DNA of 64,000 bases from Bacteroides fluxus YIT 12057 (GTDB lineage Bacteria; Bacteroidota; Bacteroidia; Bacteroidales; Bacteroidaceae). The notes under the pieces are model-generated. The model worked only from the letters and a program-made list of their open reading frames with translations. It had not been told where the DNA came from and did not search any database. The stretch spans positions 1-64,000 of the forward strand of contig NZ_GL882609.1 in the NCBI RefSeq assembly GCF_000195635.1, read 5' to 3'. This document shows, one piece after another, positions 27,516 to 35,140 of the stretch. Each line of letters begins with the position of its first letter. Positions within the stretch are counted from its first letter, which is position 1. The translations under genes and the position numbers were made by a program.

Positions 27516-28637
27516 TTATAATCTTGTGACATAAATCTTCATCATGAGCATGGGCATATCCGACAGGCGTTGCTTGTCGAGGTGCAGTTTCTTGGCCAGA
27601 CCGTCCATCTCCTTGGGGAGCGCATCGGCTATTTTGTAGAGGTCTGCCTTGTCCTTGTCGGAGAGCACGCTCACGGAAAGGTCATCCATCGTCATGAACG
27701 GCTGCATCATCATCAGGAGGTAGGCGTGCATGGTGTGCTCGTCCTTTACCCTGCCACTATTCAGATCCTCGATAGCCGCTTGTGCGTTGCGCAGCAGACG
27801 GTGGTTGGTGCGCATGGAGAGGTATATCATTGCATCCTTGTGGGACAAATCCTTGCGGTCGGCGGCACGGAGTATCTCCCGACAGCAGTGTTCGGTGTTT
27901 CGTCTGATGTCACCGATGTCATCGTCAGCAAAATCCGGCAGGTATTGCAGGAAGGATTTGAAATACAAATGCTCTTCCTTGATGAAAGCGAGCAGGTCTT
28001 CCTTGCCGTGAATGCCTTGCTTGGCGGATTTTTGCAGGAACAGCAGGTAACGCTTCAGTACCGCCTGTTTACCACCTTTATTATATATAGGCAGGCTATC
28101 CAAGGAAGCGAAGAATGGCTGTGCTTCCTTCACGGCTTGCTGTAGTTCCTCATCACCAACATGGGAAGAGGTCTGTTCTCTGAGATAGAGCAGGTCGTGA
28201 AAGGTGCGTTGCTTAGACATCGCCATACGGCACAGCTCGATGTGGATGGAGTCGTTCAACTCATGATATACCGTGAACGGGTATGAGTGGGCTTTCCTGA
28301 CAGTGTCACGTGAGATGCACGATGTCACGGAATCGTCCAACACGCGCCATTCGTTGACAATCTTAACTAATGTCTGAATTGAGACCTTGCCGTTCTGTCG
28401 AAGAGTGGTCAGAAAGCCATGATACTCTCTGATGGCTTCATCGCTCGAATGGAACGACTTCGTGCCGTTTCCGTCTGAACATGCTGTCAGCATGACTACG
28501 GCAAACGCAGTGGCAATACAAATGGCAAGTCTGATACAGCCATGCGAGTTTGATTTTGCATTATGCAATATTTGCTTCATGCAATGGAGGTTGGTTTGTC
28601 CTCCGAAAAGTTGGGTTTCATATTTCATTGTTGTCAT
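27516..28637 (-). CDS. Lipoprotein, unknown
   Basis: The 373-residue protein has a lipoprotein signal (CIATAFAVVMLTACSDGNG) preceded by an unusually long N-terminal extension. Starts at 28637, 28628 or 28580 are possible; the last gives the most normal signal peptide, while the promoter box at 28669-28676 fits the first two. The mature part is helical (EQTSSHVGDEELQQAVKEAQPFF). It heads a minus operon of four genes (28637 to 26069), probably an envelope module. A GAGTTTGATTTT box lies inside its early codons (28546-28557). Confidence 0.6.
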   Translation of the reverse strand: MTTMKYETQLFGGQTNLHCMKQILHNAKSNSHGCIRLAICIATAFAVVMLTACSDGNGTKSFHSSDEAIREYHGFLTTLRQNGKVSIQTLVKIVNEWRVLDDSVTSCISRDTVRKAHSYPFTVYHELNDSIHIELCRMAMSKQRTFHDLLYLREQTSSHVGDEELQQAVKEAQPFFASLDSLPIYNKGGKQAVLKRYLLFLQKSAKQGIHGKEDLLAFIKEEHLYFKSFLQYLPDFADDDIGDIRRNTEHCCREILRAADRKDLSHKDAMIYLSMRTNHRLLRNAQAAIEDLNSGRVKDEHTMHAYLLMMMQPFMTMDDLSVSVLSDKDKADLYKIADALPKEMDGLAKKLHLDKQRLSDMPMLMMKIYVTRL

Positions 28638-28668
28638 TATTTTGAGTCTGATTTTGAAATTGACGGTG

Positions 28669-28676
28669 CAAAGTTA
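28669..28676 (-). promoter_or_regulatory. Promoter -7 box of the lipoprotein operon
   Basis: On the minus strand TAACTTTG, a full match to TAnnTTTG, 32 bases before the ATG at 28637. A GAGTCTGATTTT box (28644-28655) covers the likely start of transcription, so a bound protein would repress it. Confidence 0.55.
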
Positions 28677-28731
28677 ATGCGTTTCAGCGATATATTTGCA
28701 AGAATGACAGTAAGTTTAATCTTATTTGTGT

Positions 28732-28824
28732 ATCATACTTGCGAGTATGATTTTCAATGAAATCAAGTGAAAAGAAAATGGCAAATTATCGTGTTTAAGT
28801 ATGATTTTTCGTTCAAGTATGATT
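28732..28824. promoter_or_regulatory. Operator cluster between divergent promoters
   Basis: An 8-bp inverted repeat ATCATACT/AGTATGAT (28732-28739, 28744-28751) is followed by direct copies of AAGTATGATT at 28797-28806 and 28815-28824. The GAGTATGATTTT version spans 28743-28754. These match the inverted repeat at 3006-3035 (GAGTTTGATTT). The cluster sits in front of the recombinase-like gene and upstream of the lipoprotein promoter. Confidence 0.55.
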
Positions 28825-28843
28825 GTTTCTCGGAAAAATAGTG

Positions 28844-28851
28844 TACCTTTG
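28844..28851 (+). promoter_or_regulatory. Promoter -7 box of the recombinase-like gene
   Basis: TACCTTTG, a full match to TAnnTTTG, 32 bases before the ATG at 28883. The operator copy at 28815-28824 lies at the -33 position, consistent with autoregulation. Confidence 0.55.
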
Positions 28852-28882
28852 CACTTGATTTCATTTAATAGCGTACAACAGT

Positions 28883-29506
28883 ATGGCAAAAGTAGGTTAC
28901 ATCTTTATCGCCACCAATGGCGAAGAGTATGCAGAAGACAAGGCTTGGATGCAGCAATACGGCTGTGTTCAGGTGATAGAGGAACTGTCCGAACACGAGA
29001 GGCTGCGCCCGATGTGGAAGCAGCTCATATCGAGTCTGGAGCGCGGCGACGAGCTGGTGGTGTCGAGGTTCAGTAACGCACTGCGTGGCACCCGTGAACT
29101 GGCTACATTCATAGAATACTGCCGTGTGAAGGTGGTTCGCATCATCTCCATCCAAGACCGCATCGATACGTTTGACGAACTTTTCCCCGACACCAAGCCC
29201 TCACAGGTCATCCGTATGTTCGGGTCACTCTCTGAGGAGTGTGCCGTGCTGCGCAAGGCATCGGCACACATCATCCATCTGCAACAGAATATCCGGCCGC
29301 CCAAGAAGTCGGAAAGGGCACTGTCGAAACTGGAGCGTGAGAAGAATATCGTGAACATGTACAACGAGGGGCACAGCATAGATGACATCTTTGCCATCAG
29401 CGGCTTCACAAGCCGAAGTTCCGTGTTCCGCATACTCAACAAGCATGGTGTGACGCTGAACCGTGGACCTCATAGTGGACCGCTGAAGAAAAGGAATAAA
29501 GAATAA
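28883..29506 (+). CDS. Serine-recombinase-like protein lacking usual catalytic residues (possible regulator)
   Basis: The 207-residue protein has the length and outline of a small serine resolvase: an N-terminal alpha/beta domain, GDELVVSRFSNALRGTRELATFIEYC, then IISIQDRIDTFDELF, and a C-terminal HTH (SIDDIFAISGFTSRSSVFRILNKHGV). The N-terminal motif that normally reads Y-x-R-V-S-T is IFIATN, and the D-R-L-x-R block is SNALRG, so the catalytic serine and arginines seem lost. With the flanking operator repeats, a regulator role is more likely than recombination. Confidence 0.65.
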   Translation: MAKVGYIFIATNGEEYAEDKAWMQQYGCVQVIEELSEHERLRPMWKQLISSLERGDELVVSRFSNALRGTRELATFIEYCRVKVVRIISIQDRIDTFDELFPDTKPSQVIRMFGSLSEECAVLRKASAHIIHLQQNIRPPKKSERALSKLEREKNIVNMYNEGHSIDDIFAISGFTSRSSVFRILNKHGVTLNRGPHSGPLKKRNKE

Positions 29507-29522
29507 ACAAAAAACAGATACA

Positions 29523-30206
29523 ATGAATAAGACATTCAACATCTACTGTGATGAAAGCACCCACATGGTGCATGACGGTCATCCCTACATGCTTTTGGGA
29601 TGTACAAGTATAGCATACACACAAATCCGCATGGCAAAAGATGCCATAAAAGATATTAAGAAGAAGCACGGCTATAGTGATGAGCTGAAATGGACAAATG
29701 TCCACGAGGCCACGTATAAAGTCTATGCAGAGCTTATAGACTGGTTCTTTATGAATGACATGGAATTTAGGGCTGTGGTTGTTGACAAGAGTCAGATTGA
29801 CGAGAAACGAGAAGACTATACGTTTAATGATTTCTACTTTCGCATGTACTACCAATTGCTGCATCACAAGATGGACATGGATTATACATATAACATATAT
29901 ATGGATATCAAGGACACATGCAGTAGCGATAAGCTGGAGAGGCTCAGAAAAATAATGGAATACAACTCTTCCATTGGCAGGTTTCAGTTTATACGTTCAC
30001 ACGAAAGTGTCTTCATCCAATTGGCAGATGTTCTAATGGGAGCCATCAACTACAACCTTAGATATGAAAAGGGAGAAGTTGAAGGAAGGGTGAGAGCCAA
30101 AATGAAGCTGATTGAAAAGATAAAAAAACACAGTAATATCAGTCTCAACACCACAACTCCCAAATTTAGAAAGAAGTTTAATTTGTTTTTTATCGCACTG
30201 AAATAG
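29523..30206 (+). CDS. DUF3800 protein
   Basis: The 227-residue protein shows the DUF3800 pattern: IYCDES near the start, an Asp/Glu-rich middle (VVVDKSQIDE, IYMDIKDT) and HESVFIQLADVLMGAINY near the end. The family has an RNase H-like outline with conserved acids. It is found in defence islands and mobile elements, with unproven function. It follows the recombinase-like gene by 16 bases and precedes the next gene by 3, so the three are probably cotranscribed. Confidence 0.75.
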   Translation: MNKTFNIYCDESTHMVHDGHPYMLLGCTSIAYTQIRMAKDAIKDIKKKHGYSDELKWTNVHEATYKVYAELIDWFFMNDMEFRAVVVDKSQIDEKREDYTFNDFYFRMYYQLLHHKMDMDYTYNIYMDIKDTCSSDKLERLRKIMEYNSSIGRFQFIRSHESVFIQLADVLMGAINYNLRYEKGEVEGRVRAKMKLIEKIKKHSNISLNTTTPKFRKKFNLFFIALK

Positions 30207-30209
30207 CCA

Positions 30210-30746
30210 ATGAGCAGTTTGAATATTATCAAGAAATACCCTGAGCTGCTGGAACTGGCATATCTCAGTGAACGAGAAAGAGAGCATGATCTTCATGCAA
30301 TATTCAAGCGTGATATAGAAGATAACTGTCAATTCTCATTCAGAGGGTGGCGCATCTATCCTATAAAGACAGATGGCGAGATTGACATGGCAAGATTGTT
30401 CAAGCATCTTACCTGTGAAGAAATCATGGTTGAGAACGAAGACGGTACGACTTATCCAAAGCGAGTATTCGAGATGGCTCGTTCACAAAGGCTTCATTGG
30501 ATAAATCACCATGTGAGAGAATTGACACCAGACAATCTGGATGTATTTACCATAGAAGAGAGGGACGGCAAAAAGCGTAAGGTCAAGAAAACATACATCT
30601 ATGATAAAGTGGAAAAGTATGTTATTGTCTTGGAACAACAACGTAGCAACGGATTCTATCTGTTGACAGCATACCATCTTAACAAAGAGTATGGACTAAA
30701 GGCTTTGGAAAAGAAGATGAAAAAGAGATTGCAGACACCACTATAA
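30210..30746 (+). CDS. Unknown protein paired with DUF3800, possibly BECR-RNase-like
   Basis: The 178-residue protein begins helical. Its C-terminal part, KYVIVLEQQRSNGFYLLTAYHLNKEYGLKALEKKMKKR, loosely resembles the C-terminal strand and helix of barnase/EndoU-like (BECR) RNase toxins. This resemblance is weak and judged by eye only. It sits 3 bases after the DUF3800 gene. If it is a nuclease, the pair could be a toxin-antitoxin or defence module. Confidence 0.5.
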   Translation: MSSLNIIKKYPELLELAYLSEREREHDLHAIFKRDIEDNCQFSFRGWRIYPIKTDGEIDMARLFKHLTCEEIMVENEDGTTYPKRVFEMARSQRLHWINHHVRELTPDNLDVFTIEERDGKKRKVKKTYIYDKVEKYVIVLEQQRSNGFYLLTAYHLNKEYGLKALEKKMKKRLQTPL

Positions 30747-30752
30747 AACGCA

Positions 30753-30784
30753 AGACCCGAATTGCATCAAAGGCAACCGGGTCT
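30753..30784 (+). terminator. Hairpin after the DUF3800 pair
   Basis: AGACCCG/CGGGTCT, a 7-bp stem with an 18-base loop and no U tract. It may stop or stabilise the transcript. A minus-strand box TACCTTTG lies at 30816-30823 and would give a transcript antisense to this gene pair. Confidence 0.4.
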
Positions 30785-30940
30785 CGAAACTCCTTCTATC
30801 TATAGATGAGCGCTGCAAAGGTACGAATATTCTTTGAAATAACGAAGGTTTTTCATTGAATTCTTCTCGATTTTAACATTTGCAGGGCAGTATTGTAAGA
30901 TAACAGGAAAGAAAATAGCATAATTTTACAGAAAATCGTA

Positions 30941-31240
30941 ATGGAAACATTCAAAGACGTTATATCAAGTGACCAACTTGTCTTGGTCGATTTCTTCGCC
31001 ACCTGGTGCCAGCCATGCAAGATGATGCACCCCATCCTTGAGCAGGTGAAGGAAGTGTTGGGTGACAGAATCCGCATCATCAAGGTAGATGTGGACAAGT
31101 ATGGGGTGACTGCAAGTCAGTATGGCATACAGTCTGTGCCCACATTGATGCTGTTCAGACGCGGCGAAGTGTTGTGGAGGACGAGCGGTGTGATGCAGAA
31201 ATCAGAGTTGCTGGCAACGATTGACCCGTTTTTAAGATAA
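30941..31240 (+). CDS. Thioredoxin-like protein with CQPC active site
   Basis: The 99-residue protein is a complete thioredoxin fold: VDFFATWCQPCKMMHP, the conserved lysine region IIKVDVDK, and the cis-proline SVPTLMLF. The active site is CQPC rather than the usual CGPC, which should alter its redox potential. There is no signal peptide, so it is cytoplasmic. An approximate -7 box (TAATTTTA) precedes the ATG. It heads a plus-strand run of small genes up to 33360. Confidence 0.85.
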   Translation: METFKDVISSDQLVLVDFFATWCQPCKMMHPILEQVKEVLGDRIRIIKVDVDKYGVTASQYGIQSVPTLMLFRRGEVLWRTSGVMQKSELLATIDPFLR

Positions 31241-31250
31241 AAGAGCAGAA

Positions 31251-31826
31251 ATGTCAAAATCTAAATTAAAGTCTGTCCTCATGTCCATGGACAAGAGTGA
31301 AATAATAAAAATGGTATTGGAACTTTATTCTGCACGGAAAGAGGCAAAGGAATATCTTGACTTCTATGCAGAGCCGAATGAGGGCCAGAAGCTGGAAGAG
31401 TATAAGCACATCATACGGGAAGAGTTCTATCCGAGCAGAAACAGAGAGCCAAAGACACGCTTCTCAGTGTGCCGCAAGGCATTGTCCGACTTCAAGAAAC
31501 TGAAGCCTTCGGAAGATTCAGTCGCAGAATTGATGGTGTTCTATATGGAGAATGCCTGTCAGTTCACTTATGACTATGGAGACATGTGGGAGCAATTCTA
31601 TGATTCTGTTGAGAGTAATTTCGACAAGACATTGCGCCACATCGTGCTTTATGACCTTTGGGACAAGTATGATTCCCGAATCAAGCAATGCCTTCGTTGG
31701 GCAAGCCCTTGTGGATGGGGATTTCCTGACGCACTGAATGATATGTATGAGGAAATGAAGGCGCAAAATGAGGAACTCCGAAAGAAATACAGGAATTTCA
31801 AGATGCCCATCAACGCTGATTATTAA
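31251..31826 (+). CDS. DUF6155 family protein
   Basis: The 191-residue protein begins MSKSKLKSVLMSMDKSEIIKMVLELY, the usual DUF6155 start, followed by KEAKEYLDFYAEP and a long helical remainder. The function of the family is unknown. It starts 10 bases after the thioredoxin gene, so the two are likely in one operon. Confidence 0.7.
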   Translation: MSKSKLKSVLMSMDKSEIIKMVLELYSARKEAKEYLDFYAEPNEGQKLEEYKHIIREEFYPSRNREPKTRFSVCRKALSDFKKLKPSEDSVAELMVFYMENACQFTYDYGDMWEQFYDSVESNFDKTLRHIVLYDLWDKYDSRIKQCLRWASPCGWGFPDALNDMYEEMKAQNEELRKKYRNFKMPINADY

Positions 31827-31840
31827 ACGAATATACTCAA

Positions 31841-32086
31841 ATGGGGAAACCAAAGAAAAAACATAAGAAAGCGAAACAACTGCCCTTAAGCAAAGAAGAG
31901 CAGATTTTTCAAGCGGCAAGAGACCTTGCAGCTGAAATTGGCATATCCTATTCTGAGGCATTAGGGTTTACTTTGGGCATAAAGGACGTAACGTATGGTT
32001 GGGAAGAAGACTATACGGAAGAAGAGTTTCAGGCACTGATTGACCACGCTGTGGGAGACACTGATTATGAGCACACCCTCTATTGA
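31841..32086 (+). CDS. Small Lys-rich protein, unknown
   Basis: Eighty-one residues with a very basic start (MGKPKKKHKKAKQ) and an acidic end (YGWEEDYTEEEFQALIDHA). It starts 14 bases after the DUF6155 gene and overlaps the next start by 20 bases. No motif recognised. Confidence 0.55.
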   Translation: MGKPKKKHKKAKQLPLSKEEQIFQAARDLAAEIGISYSEALGFTLGIKDVTYGWEEDYTEEEFQALIDHAVGDTDYEHTLY

Positions 32087-32270
32087 ATCATCTACACGAG
32101 AGGAACGTTTGGATTACGTTCTGAATGAATGGAGATGTCTGCACAACTGTGAGCTGTGCGGTAAGTGCCATATTCTGAAAGGCAGAAGCGAAGAAATACT
32201 CTATGCAGACTATATAGACGGCAAGCGGTCATATATGGATATAACATTAGAAATCAGAAGCAACAGATAA
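32067..32270 (+). CDS. Small Cys-rich protein, possible zinc knuckle
   Basis: From the ATG at 32067, 67 residues include CLHNCELCGKCHIL, a cysteine/histidine cluster that could bind zinc. An upstream ATG at 32040 lies in the same frame but deeper in the preceding gene. Its stop overlaps the next start. Confidence 0.5.
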   Translation: MSTPSIESSTREERLDYVLNEWRCLHNCELCGKCHILKGRSEEILYADYIDGKRSYMDITLEIRSNR

Positions 32271-32707
32271 TGATGTCACAGAAATACATATATCCATCGT
32301 TGTTCCAAGAGGAAGAGCCGCAAGAAAGCGTTCCTGGTGATAAGAAAGAGTATGACCTGACGAATCTCTTTGAGAGATTGGCAAAGTCTGATTTTCGCAG
32401 CCGGTTCCATCTGTCCAAGCAAGACAGGGAGTATGTAATGGAAAAGGGATTGCCGACGATACGAAAACACGCAGAGGACTTTGTGGCAAAAAGACTTGCT
32501 CCGGCTGTCATACCGAACGACGGCAAGCAGACTCCCATGCGTGGGCATCCTGTTTTCCTGGCTCAACATGCCACTGGCTGTTGTTGCCGGGGATGCTTCT
32601 TCAAGTGGCATCACATCTCAGCAGGCAGGGCACTGACCAAGGAAGAACAGGAATATGCTGTTGCCGTATTGATGGCATGGATTGAAAAACAGATGAATAA
32701 AGGATGA
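32270..32707 (+). CDS. DUF4186 protein
   Basis: The 145-residue protein matches DUF4186: FRSRFHLSKQDREYV, IRKHAEDFVAKRLAPA, and the segment GHPVFLAQHATGCCCRGCFFKWHHI, where histidines and a CCCRGC cluster suggest metal binding. The family is of unknown function. The ATG at 32270 overlaps the preceding stop; the longer frame upstream runs through the previous gene and is not used. Confidence 0.7.
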   Translation: MMSQKYIYPSLFQEEEPQESVPGDKKEYDLTNLFERLAKSDFRSRFHLSKQDREYVMEKGLPTIRKHAEDFVAKRLAPAVIPNDGKQTPMRGHPVFLAQHATGCCCRGCFFKWHHISAGRALTKEEQEYAVAVLMAWIEKQMNKG

Positions 32708-32910
32708 AGATAGAAGAAGCCATAGTATATGTGATGGTAAAGCGAAATGGCGGCATGACAACCGACCAGATTGCCGATGCCATCAATCGTCATAGGCTGC
32801 ACCTGAGAAAGGACGGTCAGCCTGTGACAAGCAAGCAGGTGTATGCAACAATCTGCCGTTTCCCTGAAATGTTCACAAAAGAAGCTGGCAGAATCATGTT
32901 AATGATATGA
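32704..32910 (+). CDS. HARE-HTH (HB1/ASXL-type) winged-helix protein
   Basis: Sixty-eight residues make up a single winged helix of HARE type (AIVYVMVKRNGGMTTDQIADAINRHRL...VTSKQVYATICRFPEMF). HARE domains link restriction enzymes, RNA polymerase subunits and chromatin proteins to DNA; a stand-alone version is probably a regulator or DNA-modification sensor. It overlaps the DUF4186 gene by 4 bases. Confidence 0.65.
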   Translation: MKIEEAIVYVMVKRNGGMTTDQIADAINRHRLHLRKDGQPVTSKQVYATICRFPEMFTKEAGRIMLMI

Positions 32911-32919
32911 CGTAACGAT

Positions 32920-33156
32920 ATGACAATAGATACAACCAACATGTGCTCACACCTTCAGAAGAAGTTGTTTGAACCAGAAGGTGTGTATTATCCTATATGG
33001 CAAGCCATGCAGGATGATGAGACCTTGACAGCAGTGGTACGAAGCAGACAGCTGCACATCTACAGAAACGGGAAGAAAATTCTCGTTCTGGCAGGTAAGG
33101 CACAACCGAAGATTATAAGGGAAGACAAAATACAAGAGTTAATAACAAGATTATAA
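32920..33156 (+). CDS. Small protein, unknown
   Basis: Seventy-eight residues (CSHLQKKLFEPEGVYYPIWQAMQD...LHIYRNGKKILVLAGKAQPKII). No motif recognised. It lies 9 bases after the HARE-HTH gene and 24 before the next small gene. Confidence 0.5.
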   Translation: MTIDTTNMCSHLQKKLFEPEGVYYPIWQAMQDDETLTAVVRSRQLHIYRNGKKILVLAGKAQPKIIREDKIQELITRL

Positions 33157-33180
33157 ACAAAACATCAAATCATCAAAACA

Positions 33181-33360
33181 ATGGACGCAAAAGAAAAAGT
33201 ATTGGCAACAATGAAAGAGGCTGGTCAGCCTCTCAACGCAGGTAAAATCGCAGAACTCAGCGGTCTCGACCGCAAAGAGGTAGATGCAGCCATGAAGCAG
33301 CTGAAAGCAGAGGGTGCAATCGTCTCTCCTGTGCGTTGCAAATGGGCACCTGCAGAGTAA
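33181..33360 (+). CDS. Tiny winged-helix protein
   Basis: Fifty-nine residues: [20 protein letters not shown], then [20 protein letters not shown], then [19 protein letters not shown]. This is a complete small winged helix with HTH ([22 protein letters not shown]) and a wing. It is the last gene of the plus-strand cargo run and is followed by a clear terminator. Probably a transcription regulator. Confidence 0.75.
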   Translation: MDAKEKVLATMKEAGQPLNAGKIAELSGLDRKEVDAAMKQLKAEGAIVSPVRCKWAPAE

Positions 33361-33365
33361 GGTTT

Positions 33366-33408
33366 ATACTGCTGTCTTGAAATATAGGCAGCAGTATCTT
33401 TATTTTTA
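33366..33408 (+). terminator. Terminator of the plus-strand cargo run
   Basis: ATACTGCTG (33366-33374) pairs perfectly with CAGCAGTAT (33389-33397), followed by CTTTATTTTTATC. Confidence 0.8.
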
Positions 33409-33525
33409 TCAAAATGTTAAGGTGAGGAATCTGAATATCCTTGCCTACGGACACAATTATCCGCTGCATCTTTTTGGGGTAAGGTGCAGACGTATGGCTG
33501 TCAGCGTATCTTGGTTTAAAGACGC

Positions 33526-33645
33526 TTAGCGGTCACGGCGGAAGTCGTTTCGTCTCTCTCCGCCGAACAAAGCTCTGAGCACATTGCCCAAAGCTCCGAA
33601 CACGAAGTAGCAAACGATGATTGCAACAATATCGTCCATAAGCAT
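33526..33645 (-). CDS. Small membrane peptide
   Basis: Thirty-nine residues from the ATG at 33645 (or 37 from 33639): one hydrophobic segment (DIVAIIVCYFVFGALGNVL) and a basic tail (GGERRNDFRRDR). The frame ends 15 bases before the SLOG gene's stop side on the same strand, so it is probably the last gene of that operon. A small inner-membrane peptide of unknown role. Confidence 0.5.
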   Translation of the reverse strand: MLMDDIVAIIVCYFVFGALGNVLRALFGGERRNDFRRDR

Positions 33646-33660
33646 TTTCTGTTTTATGGG

Positions 33661-34152
33661 TTATACACTATTATGAAGATTCACTATGTCCAATCCCTGC
33701 CTCTTGGCTTCTCTGACGGTGTAGAACGTGCCGCCCTTGGGATTGCCATCGAAGTAGGCTATGAGACGTGAACTGCGGTTGACCATATAGTCGTTGCGCC
33801 TCAGAAGGCAGCCATTGTAGTATTGCTCGCTCAATACGACCACGTCATCCACGATGCGCAGGATGGCATCATACTTGGCTTGCTCTTCCTTGCTCCACCG
33901 GTCAGACTGACCACGGAACGGCACAACGGCTATCACCTGCAAGTCCTTCAACTCGCATTGCAACGAAAGGGCGGCTTCTGCCGCCAGCAGGTCAAATCCC
34001 ATTGCCATGCCACAATAGAAATACCGGTAGCCGTCGGCATACGCCTTGGCTATCTCCGATTTGAGACATTGCTTCAACTCCCTCCGCTTGGCGAAAGGTA
34101 CGCTGCGGTGTCCGCTGAAGCATACGGACACTGCCTTGTCGTACTTTGTCAT
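33661..34152 (-). CDS. SLOG-family (DprA/LOG-like) nucleotide-binding protein
   Basis: The 163-residue protein shows the Rossmann-like SLOG/YpsA pattern: SVCFSGHRSVPF, FYCGMAMGFDLLAAEAAL, VIAVVPFRGQSDRW, SSRLIAYFDGNPKGGTFYTVREAKRQG. SLOG proteins bind nucleotide-derived ligands and are often linked to defence or nucleotide signalling. It begins 3 bases after the phosphoribosyltransferase gene, and the two probably act on related nucleotides. Confidence 0.8.
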   Translation of the reverse strand: MTKYDKAVSVCFSGHRSVPFAKRRELKQCLKSEIAKAYADGYRYFYCGMAMGFDLLAAEAALSLQCELKDLQVIAVVPFRGQSDRWSKEEQAKYDAILRIVDDVVVLSEQYYNGCLLRRNDYMVNRSSRLIAYFDGNPKGGTFYTVREAKRQGLDIVNLHNSV

Positions 34153-34155
34153 ACT

Positions 34156-34722
34156 TTACCTTACTTTATAATGTGTGCGTGCGAGGAACATACCGCCAAT
34201 AACACATGCCCCGAGCCTTTCGAGTTGGTTGGCATACTTGGCATAGCTGAGACCCTTGGTTATCACATCGTCAAAGACCAACACCATTTTGTTGTCGAAG
34301 AACGGCTCATCAAACTCAACGACATTCGCCTTGCGGACTTCATCCTCGTTCTTGCGGTTATCGTGGATGGTCTTACGCTCTCCGCATACCCTCACGTGCT
34401 CGTAGCCGTTTTCCGCTCCTGTCAATTCACACACCCTGTGGCAGAAAGCCTTGTAGCGGAGTTCGTTGCTCTCGCTTGTGGATGCTGGAACGGGGGCGAA
34501 GACGATGTTCACGCAACCCTTGCCGTAGAGTGTCAGCATATTCTCTGCGGTGCGCTGCGCCACTTCCTCGTAGGCTCTTCCGTCCTTGAAGTCAAACACT
34601 AATTGTCTGTCGGCAATCTCCTTCTCACCCACATTGCGGATGCGTGCGGGATAGTATTTGCAGAACCAAGTCTGAGGCTTGTCTAACTGCTTTTGGATTT
34701 GATAGTCATTCTTGTGTGCCAT
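34156..34722 (-). CDS. Phosphoribosyltransferase-like protein
   Basis: From the ATG at 34722 the protein has 188 residues. It carries a PRPP-binding motif VLVFDDVITKGLSYAKYANQL and an upstream NIVFAPVPASTSESNELRYKAFCHRV segment like ComF/amidophosphoribosyl transferases. The frame is open far upstream, but that part is the structured module and should not be translated. The pairing with SLOG suggests making or salvaging a modified nucleotide; the substrate is unknown. The GGGAAGA hairpin lies about 18 bases before the start. Confidence 0.75.
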   Translation of the reverse strand: MAHKNDYQIQKQLDKPQTWFCKYYPARIRNVGEKEIADRQLVFDFKDGRAYEEVAQRTAENMLTLYGKGCVNIVFAPVPASTSESNELRYKAFCHRVCELTGAENGYEHVRVCGERKTIHDNRKNEDEVRKANVVEFDEPFFDNKMVLVFDDVITKGLSYAKYANQLERLGACVIGGMFLARTHYKVR

Positions 34723-34740
34723 TGCTCTTATGTTTTTTCT

Positions 34741-34916
34741 TCCCTTATTTCGGAGGCTTTTCCTGCCTGCCCAAGGGATATTTTTTGCTTTCCAAGAGTG
34801 ATGGCGATCAAAAAGCCAAATCGGGAGCGAAAAATACGCTCTGCACGCAGAGGAAGATTTTTCGGTCAAATGCAATGGACGATTTGGTGTTTGAACAATC
34901 GCCAGCATTACCTTTG
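34741..34916. promoter_or_regulatory. Structured intergenic module M2
   Basis: Hairpin TCCCTT/AAGGGA (34741-34746, 34773-34778). Nested perfect stems follow: TGGCGAT/ATCGCCA (34802-34808, 34898-34904), CCAAATCG/CGATTTGG (34816-34823, 34880-34887), CGAAAAAT/ATTTTTCG (34828-34835, 34857-34864) and CTCTGC/GCAGAG. Core AATAC at 34833 and GGAAGATT at 34852. The plus-strand -7 box TACCTTTG lies at 34909-34916. It sits between the phosphoribosyltransferase start and a non-coding stretch. This is the best-paired of the five modules. Confidence 0.7.
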
Positions 34917-35140
34917 CAAAACAATATCCGCAGCGGCAAGGCAGGCGAAAAGAAATCTGTTATGTAAAAGAGGAAACGGGCGGGATGGCGTGGGGCGAAG
35001 CTGTATATGGGGAAGGACGATAGTTGATATGAGGGAAAAAGAGAAAATCTTGTAATAGGGAACGACATTGCCTTTTATCAGCATGGAGACAGTCCTACAA
35101 GCAGAGAAAACTATTGCCCTAAAAATGAGTTGGATAGTAT
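34917..35140 (+). other. Non-coding stretch with the 3' motif of the RNA-like units
   Basis: No convincing gene. After the plus-strand promoter box of M2 there is GGCGTGGGGCGAAGC at 34987-35001, the same 3' motif that ends the structured units at 38771, 39187 and (altered) 39515. It is preceded by GGGCGGG in place of GGGTGGG. It may be a shortened, decayed copy of those units. Confidence 0.4.

Noticed and set aside
34723..34908. N-terminal extension of the phosphoribosyltransferase frame
   Set aside because: The extension runs through module M2, whose stems are conserved in other modules that are not in frame with their genes. The ATG at 34722 gives a normal start.
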